NCBI GenBank assembly: GCA_002787255.1 | Contig: PCWD01000010.1 | Coordinates: 1 to 5,332 of the forward strand | Direction: 5' to 3' | Length of the DNA stretch: 5,332 nt | Source: Parcubacteria group bacterium CG11_big_fil_rev_8_21_14_0_20_39_14 | GTDB taxonomy: Bacteria; Patescibacteriota; Minisyncoccia; Minisyncoccales; GCA-002787255 | Shown here: piece after piece, positions 1 to 5,253 of the stretch | Layout of the letters: every line of letters starts with the position of its first letter | Position numbering within the stretch: position 1 is the stretch's first letter | The notes under the pieces: model-generated | The model's database searches: none | Told to the model about the DNA's origin: nothing | The model's input: the letters and a program-made list of their open reading frames with translations, nothing else | Position numbers and translations under genes: made by a program

Positions 1-192
1 CTCAAAGAATACGGACAGGCAAATCTTATTCGCGGAATCGGAGAAGCCAAAGTTTATCTTGTTGAAAATGGCAAGAAACGCTGGGTAGAAACTGCCGAAA
101 TCTTCACCAAAAAAAGTTATGACTGGTTAAAAATTGTAGAGATTAATGAAATAGAACTGAAAGCTTATCCAACAGGGTCTAATATTAAATAA
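1..192 (+). CDS. C-terminal end of a surface-module protein (5' part outside window)
   Basis: The frame is open from base 1 and ends at TAA 190-192, giving the last 63 residues of a longer protein. The visible part is one copy of a module with the pattern kVYlvenGkKRWvet.eiF.kksYdWlkIveIneiel.aYptGsnI. The same pattern occurs twice at the C-terminus of the protease-like gene at 2209-3981, so both proteins probably belong to one family of exported surface proteins sharing this tail. The conserved features are a VY strand, a Gly-Lys-Lys-Arg-Trp turn, a Phe, a Tyr-x-Trp and a final Pro-x-Gly. I recall similar tails in CPR proteins but know no family name or proven function; cell-surface attachment or ligand binding is inference. 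The N-terminal domain, and so the protein's main role, cannot be seen. A strong terminator follows 33 bases after the stop, so it is the last gene of its transcript. Confidence 0.85.
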   Translation, partial: LKEYGQANLIRGIGEAKVYLVENGKKRWVETAEIFTKKSYDWLKIVEINEIELKAYPTGSNIK

Positions 193-225
193 GGAGAACC
201 AAGCAGCAAAGAAATCAAATCAAAT

Positions 226-269
226 AAAACCAAAAATCGGGAAGTCAGACTTCCCGATTTTTGGTTTTT
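226..269 (+). terminator. Strong intrinsic terminator, symmetric
   Basis: Bases 226-246 and 248-268 are perfectly complementary, 21 pairs around a single central A at 247. The practical hairpin has a GC-rich upper stem (238-246 with 248-256) and a lower stem of A's and T's that also supplies the 3' T-tract ending at 269. The opposite strand has the same A-stem-T arrangement, so it could stop transcription both ways. It separates the gene ending at 192 from the gene starting at 320. Confidence 0.9.
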
Positions 270-284
270 GCGGGCATTATTAAA

Positions 285-313
285 TTGCCAATCAATTTCT
301 TTCCTGATAAACT
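285..313 (+). promoter_or_regulatory. Candidate sigma70-type promoter for the envelope operon
   Basis: A -35-like TTGCCA (285-290, 5 of 6 to consensus) is separated by 17 bases from a -10-like TAAACT (308-313, 4 of 6). The -10 is preceded by TG at 305-306, an extended -10. The expected transcription start, about 7 bases after the -10, falls at or beside the ATG at 320. No Shine-Dalgarno sequence lies before that ATG, so the mRNA may be leaderless. It sits directly after the terminator at 226-269, where a new promoter is needed. Consensus matching in AT-rich DNA gives false positives, so confidence is moderate. Confidence 0.5.
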
Positions 314-319
314 AAAATA

Positions 320-1375
320 ATGTTGAAAAAATTTTTAATAACTTTTATTATTTTGATTTGCGGAGGCGTTGCGGCATTAATTTTTTATCCAAGCGAGAAA
401 GTGGCGCTTTTTGACGAGCCGAAAGAAAGCCAGGAGGTTTCCGAAAATACCCAAAATCAAAATTTAATTGAAACACCGCTTCCAACTCAAGCAGAAAAAA
501 TTCAGGAGGGGGGGCAAAATCCGCAAAATACCGTAACCTTAATGTTTGTTGGCGATGTTATGCTTTCCCGACAGGTTGGAAAAAAAATGGAAAAGGAAAA
601 TAACTGGAAATGGCCCTTTTTAAAAATTGCCGATACCCTGAAAGAAGCGGATATTCTGTTTGGCAATTTGGAAGGGCCGATTTCTGACAAGGGGAAAAAT
701 ATCGGCAGTATTTATTCTTTTAGAACCGACCCAAGAGCAATTGAGGGTTTAAATTTTGCCGGATTTGATGTTCTCTCGGTTGCCAATAATCATATCCTTG
801 ATTGGGACAGGGAAGCAATGGAAGATACCCTCCGGAAATTAAAGGAAGCGGGAATTAATTATGTTGGCGGAGGATTTAACGAAGAAGAGGCTCATTCGGC
901 GGCGCTCAAAGAAGCCGGAGGTCTAAAATTTGCTTTTTTAGGGTATTGCGGAGTGGGCACTGAATACTGGGAAGCTCAAAAAGATAAATCAGGAATCGCC
1001 TGGCTTAAAAAAGAAAGATTAAAAGAGGATATAGAAAAAGCAAAGGCTTTGGCAGATTTGGTGTTTGTTTCAATGCACTTTGGAGAGGAATATCAAACCA
1101 AGCAAAATTCCGAGCAAAAAGATTTTGCAAGGCTGGCTATTGATGCCGGGGCAGATTTGGTTATCGGGCATCATCCTCATGTTTTACAACCCATTGAAAA
1201 CTATAAGAATGGTTATATTGCGTACTCGCTTGGAAATTTTGTTTTTGACCAGACTTTCTCTCCCCAAACAAAAGAGTCGGTTGTCTTAAAAATTATAGTT
1301 GAAAATGGTAAAATAAAAGTAGTGATACCATTAAAAGCTGAAATTTCAAATGATTTCCAGCCCTACATTAAATAA
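320..1375 (+). CDS. CapA-family (PGA_cap) metallophosphoesterase-like protein, membrane-anchored
   Basis: This 351-residue protein starts with a short basic stretch and a hydrophobic segment (about residues 4-22), probably an uncleaved signal anchor. A Gln/Glu/Pro-rich linker follows to about residue 70, then a CapA/PGA_cap domain from about 72 to 340. Metallophosphoesterase-fold motifs appear in order: GDVMLSR (78-84, with D79), FGNLEGPIS (114-122), NNHILD (156-161), MHFGEEY (252-258), IGHHPHVLQ (282-290) and YSLGNFVFD (302-310). These supply the Asp, Asn and His residues expected to bind two metals. CapA proteins are known from poly-gamma-glutamate capsule synthesis, where their exact reaction is unsettled; most homologues have unknown substrates. 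No capB or capC gene is nearby, so capsule synthesis is not supported. The neighbouring L,D-transpeptidase suggests a role in envelope polymers outside the membrane. No Shine-Dalgarno sequence precedes ATG 320, but a promoter lies just upstream. A run of seven G's (508-514) lies in the linker. Confidence 0.9.
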   Translation: MLKKFLITFIILICGGVAALIFYPSEKVALFDEPKESQEVSENTQNQNLIETPLPTQAEKIQEGGQNPQNTVTLMFVGDVMLSRQVGKKMEKENNWKWPFLKIADTLKEADILFGNLEGPISDKGKNIGSIYSFRTDPRAIEGLNFAGFDVLSVANNHILDWDREAMEDTLRKLKEAGINYVGGGFNEEEAHSAALKEAGGLKFAFLGYCGVGTEYWEAQKDKSGIAWLKKERLKEDIEKAKALADLVFVSMHFGEEYQTKQNSEQKDFARLAIDAGADLVIGHHPHVLQPIENYKNGYIAYSLGNFVFDQTFSPQTKESVVLKIIVENGKIKVVIPLKAEISNDFQPYIK

Positions 1376-2192
1376 CGAAATAATAAAAGATATTGGTTGT
1401 TTTTATATTAAAAACGGAAAATTGAAGCAGGAAAAGAAAAAGAAAGAATGGTTAAACAGGCAAATTCCCCTGCACTTTCTTTTGATTTTTTTGTTTTGCT
1501 GCTTTGGCGCGGTTTCTTTAATTCCCAATCTGTCCTCTTCTTGGAAGGACAGCAAGACATTAGAGTTGGCTTCTTTGGCTTCCTTAATTAATTTAGATGG
1601 AAATCTTGGTACCCAGTCCAAAAAATTACCTCTATCTGTTCATAAAATTCATAAACTTCCTTTTTCTCCTGATAAACTTTATAAATTACCTTTGTCCGGG
1701 GATAGACCAAGATTGGCAGTTACTCCATCAACAAACATGGGGCGAGTCGCTTTAACAACTTCAAGACAAGTGATTAAGATTAATGAGCCAAAGAAAGTTT
1801 TGGGATTGGATGGAACGGGCATAAAGGAAAAATACATTGAAGTTGATATTTCCGAGCAAACTATGATGCTTTATGGAGAAGGAGAATTGAAGGGTATTTA
1901 TAAGGTTTCTACCGGAATGTCAAGGTTTCCTACCCCAACCGGTAAATTTAAGGTCTTGAGAAAATTAGCCAATGTTTGGTCTCATAGATATAAATGCTGG
2001 ATGCCCTATTCCTTGGAGTTTTCCTCCGGTCTTTTTATTCACGAGCTGCCTTATTGGCCGGGAGGTCAGAGGGAAGGAGAAAATCATCTTGGCAGGCCTG
2101 TTTCCCACGGATGTGTAAGACTGGGTATTGGCCCGGCCAGGGAAGTTTATGAATTTGCCGAAATTGGCACCCCTATTATTATTCATAAATAA
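1350..2192 (+). CDS. L,D-transpeptidase (YkuD domain), membrane-anchored
   Basis: The protein has a Lys-rich N-terminus, one hydrophobic segment (about residues 40-58), a Ser/Leu/Pro-rich linker with a decapeptide repeat (92-121), and a C-terminal YkuD domain (about 161-279). The catalytic signature is complete: FIHE with H231, then SHGCVRL (252-258) with nucleophile C255. The PTPTGKF (194-200) and GRPVSHGC strands are typical of the family. L,D-transpeptidases form 3-3 peptidoglycan cross-links or attach proteins to the wall; with this topology the domain would act outside the membrane. The start is uncertain. ATG 1350 overlaps the CapA gene by 26 bases and adds 24 unremarkable residues. TTG 1422 would give a 256-residue protein beginning MKQEKKKKEW just before the membrane segment, a more normal signal anchor. 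Neither has a Shine-Dalgarno sequence. The tight spacing on both sides supports an operon. Confidence 0.92.
   Translation: MISSPTLNNEIIKDIGCFYIKNGKLKQEKKKKEWLNRQIPLHFLLIFLFCCFGAVSLIPNLSSSWKDSKTLELASLASLINLDGNLGTQSKKLPLSVHKIHKLPFSPDKLYKLPLSGDRPRLAVTPSTNMGRVALTTSRQVIKINEPKKVLGLDGTGIKEKYIEVDISEQTMMLYGEGELKGIYKVSTGMSRFPTPTGKFKVLRKLANVWSHRYKCWMPYSLEFSSGLFIHELPYWPGGQREGENHLGRPVSHGCVRLGIGPAREVYEFAEIGTPIIIHK
1623..1712 (+). repeat. Three 30-bp units coding a decapeptide repeat in the L,D-transpeptidase linker
   Basis: Residues 92-101, 102-111 and 112-121 (numbered from ATG 1350) start KLPLS, KLPFS and KLPLS. The first two continue with a charged part and end in I-H or L-Y. The 30-base period lies between the membrane segment and the catalytic domain. 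The third copy diverges in its second half. Synonymous differences (TTA/CTT for Leu; CCT kept) show the copies are old or were selected at protein level. It may be a spacer that reaches into the wall. Confidence 0.7.
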
Positions 2193-2208
2193 AATATCAA
2201 TATATGGC

Positions 2209-3981
2209 ATGCTTGTGCGGAAAATTTTTTTAAATTTAATATTCTTGGTGGTTTTTTTATTCTTGCCGGGTTTAACTTTGGCCGTATCCTTGGATGAAAA
2301 GACTGATTTTTATGTTAATTCAACTTATGATTTGCAGAGTCGTAAGCAAATTTCAGCTATTTTAAAAAAAACTGGACAGAATGCTTACTTTTATCTGGAT
2401 AATGATTGGTGGAGGAAACTTTCAAGTTCGGAGCAAGTTCAAAAAATTGATGCTCTGGATAATTTAGCCAAAGAATTTGATGAGAAAATTTATCCGACTT
2501 TAAGAAAAACCTTTGGAACCGAATGGAGACCGGGGATTGACAATGACGAAAGAATTACAATTTTGGCGGTTCCGATGCCGGAGAAAGTCGGTGGTTATTT
2601 TAATCCACTTGATGAATATCTTCTTCATACCAGGGTAAGATTGTCCACCGGAGAAGAAGTTGAAATTTTAAATTCCAATGAAAGGGAGATGATTTATTTT
2701 AACGCTTCAAAACTTTCCGGTTCTTTGGAAAAAGGATTGATTGCCCAGGAATTTCAGCATCTGATTTCTTTTTACCAAAAAGAAAAATTATGGGGTGTTT
2801 CAGAAGAAACCTGGCTGAATGAATTAAGGTCAGAGGTTGCCGTAACTCTTTGCGGCTATGATGAAAAACTTCAGGGAAGCAATCTGGAAATGAGAATTAA
2901 AAATTTTTTGGACAAGCCCTATGATTCCCTAACCGAATGGAAGAATACTCCGAATGATTACGGAGTGGCAAATTTGTTCGGTCAGTATTTGGTTGACCAT
3001 TACGGAATAGCTCTTTTGGCAGATTCCCTGAAAAGTTCCGAAATTGGAATCAAAAGTTTAAATAGCGCTTTGAAAAAATTAGGCTTTGGCAGGGATTTTT
3101 CCCGGATTTTTACCGATTGGACAATTGCTTCTTATGTTAATGACTGCTCTTTGGGTTCCGAGTTTTGTTACCGGGCGGAAAATTTGAAGAATTTTAAACT
3201 AACTCCTTTGGCTAATTTTATTCCTTTTGTTGGGAAAACCAGCTTTACCGTTGTTAATACCACAAAAGATTGGGCGGGCAACTGGTATAGATTCAGCGGA
3301 GGACACGATGTTTTAAAAATTGAATTTTTCGGGGGTCCTGAAGAGGAATTTCAAATACCCTATATCGTAACGGATATTGACGGCAGAAATTCTCTAAGTT
3401 CATTTTCTCTGGATAGTTCCGGACGAGGAACAATTTACATCTCCGATTTTGGAACGAAAAACACTTCGCTGGTGATTATTCCAAGCGTCCAGCAAAAAAC
3501 TTTTGGTTTTTCGGACAACGAACCGATTTATCAATTTTCCTGGACAGCTTCAACAATTAAAAGTTCGGAAATTTCCGATGATTCCGAAAGCCCGGATTTG
3601 ATTCCAGACGGTTCTTTAATCAGAGCGAAAGAAGATTATAGGGTTTATGTTGCGAGCGGAAAATATCGCCGTTGGATTCAATCCCCGGAAATTTTTAATA
3701 TGTATGGACATCTGAAATGGGAAAATATTATTGAGGTAAGCAAAGAGCGGCTTTTAAAATATCAGGAGTCATTTTTAGTTAGAGAAAAAAACGATTACAA
3801 AGTTTATAAAATTGAAGCAGCCCCATTAGATAGTAACGAACATCTAACGGGGCAAGTAAAAAAACGCTGGCTTAATATGACGAGCCGAGATTTTGAGGCA
3901 AGAGGATATAAATGGGATGAAATTTTCATTATCAATCAAAAAGAAAGAGATTATTTTCCCCCTGGAATTGAAATATTGTGA
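2209..3981 (+). CDS. Secreted gluzincin-type metalloprotease-like protein with degenerate HExxH and two C-terminal surface modules
   Basis: From ATG 2209 the protein has 590 residues. It has a signal peptide (basic MLVRK, hydrophobic 6-20, likely cleavage near residue 25) and a protease-like domain (about 35-310). A beta-rich region resembling domains that follow secreted peptidases spans about 340-445, an acidic linker runs to about 465, and two surface modules follow (467-519 and 521-589). The core resembles secreted peptidases whose signature, as I recall it, is SNEREM...LAHEFQHMI...WVNEGLSE. Here it reads SNEREM (156-161), LIAQEFQHLI (177-186), TWLNELRSEVA (201-211) and CGYD (215-218). 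Glutamate E181, H184 and E205 are kept, but the first zinc-binding His is Gln180 (CAG, 2746-2748), so proteolysis is doubtful. An upstream in-frame ATG at 2128 would overlap the transpeptidase gene by 65 bases and put 27 residues before the signal peptide, so I reject it. GTG 2215 is also possible. The gene begins 16 bases after the previous stop and ends in TGA within a hairpin. Confidence 0.85.
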   Translation: MLVRKIFLNLIFLVVFLFLPGLTLAVSLDEKTDFYVNSTYDLQSRKQISAILKKTGQNAYFYLDNDWWRKLSSSEQVQKIDALDNLAKEFDEKIYPTLRKTFGTEWRPGIDNDERITILAVPMPEKVGGYFNPLDEYLLHTRVRLSTGEEVEILNSNEREMIYFNASKLSGSLEKGLIAQEFQHLISFYQKEKLWGVSEETWLNELRSEVAVTLCGYDEKLQGSNLEMRIKNFLDKPYDSLTEWKNTPNDYGVANLFGQYLVDHYGIALLADSLKSSEIGIKSLNSALKKLGFGRDFSRIFTDWTIASYVNDCSLGSEFCYRAENLKNFKLTPLANFIPFVGKTSFTVVNTTKDWAGNWYRFSGGHDVLKIEFFGGPEEEFQIPYIVTDIDGRNSLSSFSLDSSGRGTIYISDFGTKNTSLVIIPSVQQKTFGFSDNEPIYQFSWTASTIKSSEISDDSESPDLIPDGSLIRAKEDYRVYVASGKYRRWIQSPEIFNMYGHLKWENIIEVSKERLLKYQESFLVREKNDYKVYKIEAAPLDSNEHLTGQVKKRWLNMTSRDFEARGYKWDEIFIINQKERDYFPPGIEIL

Positions 3982-4003
3982 GGACTCCGACTCCTCACAT
4001 TTT
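3977..4003 (+). terminator. Hairpin with short T-tract containing the stop codon
   Basis: TGTGAGGA (3977-3984) pairs perfectly with TCCTCACA (3992-3999) around a 7-base loop, followed by TTTT (4000-4003). The TGA stop of the protease-like gene (3979-3981) lies in the left arm. The T-tract is short, so termination may be partial. The separate promoter at 4023-4051 just after it supports a transcript boundary here. Confidence 0.6.
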
Positions 4004-4022
4004 AGATGACTCAATACGTTCC

Positions 4023-4051
4023 TTGACTAATGTCAATTTTCCCGATAAAAT
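4023..4051 (+). promoter_or_regulatory. Strong sigma70-type promoter for pyrB
   Basis: TTGACT (4023-4028) and TAAAAT (4046-4051) are each one base from consensus and are separated by exactly 17 bases. The predicted transcription start is about 4058, five bases before ATG 4063. The earlier in-frame ATG at 4030 lies inside the promoter and would not be transcribed from it. No pyrimidine-responsive attenuator or regulator site is visible between promoter and start; there is no room for one. Confidence 0.7.
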
Positions 4052-4062
4052 TTAAAGCGGAT

Positions 4063-5022
4063 ATGCGCCATATATTAAAAGCAGACGATTTTAATCCGAA
4101 ATTAATTGAAGAGCTTTTCAAGAAAGCTCTTTTTTTTGAGAAATCATTGGAAAAGAAAAAAGACTTGAAATCGCTTGTTGGAGCAATAATGTGCTCTCTT
4201 TTTTATGAAGAAAGCACAAGGACCAGATTTTCTTTTGAAGCGGCAATGCATCGGCTCGGGGGGCAAGTAATTTCAACTGAAAACGCGTCAATGTTTTCTT
4301 CGGCTGCCAAGGGGGAAAACTTAGAGCATACAATTCAGGTGATTTCCGGCGTGGCAAGCCCCGCAATGAGATACGCCGATATAATTGTTTTGCGCCATCC
4401 GGAAATCGGGGCGGCCCAGCGCGCGGCTCGGGTTTCTGGAGTTCCGATTATCAATGCCGGCGACGGAGCTGGCGAGCATCCAAGCCAAGCCTTGCTTGAT
4501 ATTTACACTATTCAAAAATTCTGCAAAAGACTGGAAAATTTATCAATCGGTTTTGTCGGAGATTTGGCTTTCGGCCGGATAGTCAGGTCCCTGGTAAAAT
4601 TGCTTTCCCAATATAAAAATAACCGCTTTTATTTTATCGCTCCCGAGGGATTGAAAATCGGTCAGGACATTAAAGAATATTTAGTGAAAAAAGGAATATC
4701 GTTTCAGGAAAACGGCAATCTGGAAGATGTAATCGGGGATATCGATTTTTGTTACGTGACCAGGGTTCAGAAAAATCATATCCAGGATCAGAAATTTATC
4801 GAGGAGTATCAAAATTCCAAAGATAAATTCGTGATTTCCAAAGAAATTTACGAGCTTTCCGAGGCTCGCGGAACATTTTTTGGCCATCCAATGCCAATTG
4901 ATTCAAGGGAGCAGGAAATCAGTCCTGAAGTTGAAAATTTGCCAAGGGTTATATTTTTGAAGCAGGCGGGCTTTGGGGTTCCGGTCAGAATGGCTTTGCT
5001 TGAATGGATTTATAAAAAATAG
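4063..5022 (+). CDS. pyrB: Aspartate carbamoyltransferase, catalytic chain
   Basis: The enzyme joins carbamoyl phosphate and L-aspartate to give N-carbamoyl-aspartate, the first committed step of pyrimidine synthesis, in the cytoplasm. From ATG 4063 it has 319 residues, close to the usual size of about 310. Active-site motifs are all present: STRTR (51-55), Ser79 and Lys83 of the loop a neighbouring subunit contributes, RHP (111-113), EHPSQ (138-142), GDLAFGR (166-172), TRVQK (233-237) and HPMP (275-278). HPSQ and TRVQK separate it from ornithine carbamoyltransferase. Two places look longer than the E. coli enzyme as I recall it: residues 96-105 between VIS and DIIV, and IDS (279-281) between HPMP and the following Arg. 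The start at 4063 (MRHILKADDF) fits a typical family N-terminus and the promoter at 4023-4051; ATG 4030 would add 11 residues. No pyrI regulatory-chain gene or other pyr gene is in view. Confidence 0.95.
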   Translation: MRHILKADDFNPKLIEELFKKALFFEKSLEKKKDLKSLVGAIMCSLFYEESTRTRFSFEAAMHRLGGQVISTENASMFSSAAKGENLEHTIQVISGVASPAMRYADIIVLRHPEIGAAQRAARVSGVPIINAGDGAGEHPSQALLDIYTIQKFCKRLENLSIGFVGDLAFGRIVRSLVKLLSQYKNNRFYFIAPEGLKIGQDIKEYLVKKGISFQENGNLEDVIGDIDFCYVTRVQKNHIQDQKFIEEYQNSKDKFVISKEIYELSEARGTFFGHPMPIDSREQEISPEVENLPRVIFLKQAGFGVPVRMALLEWIYKK

Positions 5023-5036
5023 AGAAAAATAGAGAA

Positions 5037-5074
5037 TAAACCCTGTCACAACAAGGGTTTGACAGAAAGTTTTT
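5037..5074 (+). terminator. Possible weak terminator after pyrB
   Basis: AAACCCT (5038-5044) pairs with AGGGTTT (5054-5060) around a 9-base loop, with TTTTT at 5070-5074. The T-run is nine bases from the stem, which is poor for an intrinsic terminator. CTGTC (5043-5047) can instead pair with GACAG (5061-5065), nearer the T-run, but that stem is only five pairs. The two folds compete for bases 5043-5044. Confidence 0.35.
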
Positions 5075-5087
5075 AGGGCGATAGATT
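5059..5087 (+). promoter_or_regulatory. Candidate promoter in the convergent intergenic region
   Basis: A perfect -35 TTGACA (5059-5064) is followed after 17 bases by TAGATT (5082-5087, 4 of 6 to consensus). The expected transcription start, about 5094, falls in the left arm of the inverted-repeat element. No ORF follows on this strand, so any product would be a small RNA or antisense to the minus-strand gene at the end. The -35 box also overlaps the hairpin at 5038-5060, so chance is a real alternative. Confidence 0.3.
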
Positions 5088-5205
5088 AAAGATAGTGCGT
5101 AATAAGAAATTAGCCCAAAATTTGAGAAATTTCATGAGATTTCCCGAATAAAATTTCCGAAATATACCCCCAAAATTGGCAAAATCTTATTACGCATTAA
5201 CTTTA
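5087..5205. repeat. 119-bp MITE-like element with 21-bp imperfect terminal inverted repeats
   Basis: Bases 5087-5107 and 5185-5205 are inverted copies matching at 19 of 21 positions. The inner 12 (TGCGTAATAAGA / TCTTATTACGCA) are perfect. One mismatch is a G-T pair, so as RNA only one position is unpaired. The outermost two bases on each side are TA, as expected for IS630/Tc1-mariner-type insertion. The 77-base interior is AT-rich, has no ORF, and carries a direct repeat CCCAAAATT (5114-5122, 5169-5177) and several copies of ATTTC/GAAAT. It could be a MITE, a structured RNA or a bidirectional junction hairpin. No T-run follows either arm, so it is not a classic terminator. Confidence 0.6.
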
Positions 5206-5253
5206 TTATAAAAGATAGAAAAAGATAGATTATAAAAGATAAATTATAAAAAA
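5206..5253. repeat. A/T-rich tandem repeat
   Basis: The units are TTATAAAAGATAGA (5206-5219), a shortened AAAAGATAGA (5220-5229), TTATAAAAGATAAA (5230-5243) and a partial TTATAAAAAA (5244-5253). The last overlaps the end of the minus-strand reading frame. A related AAAGATAG also occurs at 5088-5095 in the left arm of the inverted-repeat element. Period 14 with one 4-base deletion suggests slippage. No function is evident. Confidence 0.6.

Noticed and set aside
191..196. AAGGAG, a perfect Shine-Dalgarno-like sequence just after the first stop
   Set aside because: No ATG, GTG or TTG lies at a suitable distance before the terminator at 226, so it serves no visible gene.
2164..2195. TTGGCA and TAAAAT before the protease-like gene as a promoter
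   Set aside because: The spacer is 20 bases, too long for a normal sigma70 promoter, and the gene fits an operon with the transpeptidase.
2128..2208. Upstream ATG extension of the protease-like gene
   Set aside because: It overlaps the transpeptidase gene by 65 bases and would put 27 residues before a clear signal peptide.
3979..4005. TGA as a sense codon (Gracilibacteria/SR1 code)
   Set aside because: Read-through would add only eight codons to TAG 4003-4005, and no gene in the window has an internal in-frame TGA, which that code would predict.
4118..4366. Minus-strand open frames inside pyrB, and similar ones inside the other genes
   Set aside because: They are shadows of well-supported plus-strand genes, with no recognisable motifs or start signals.
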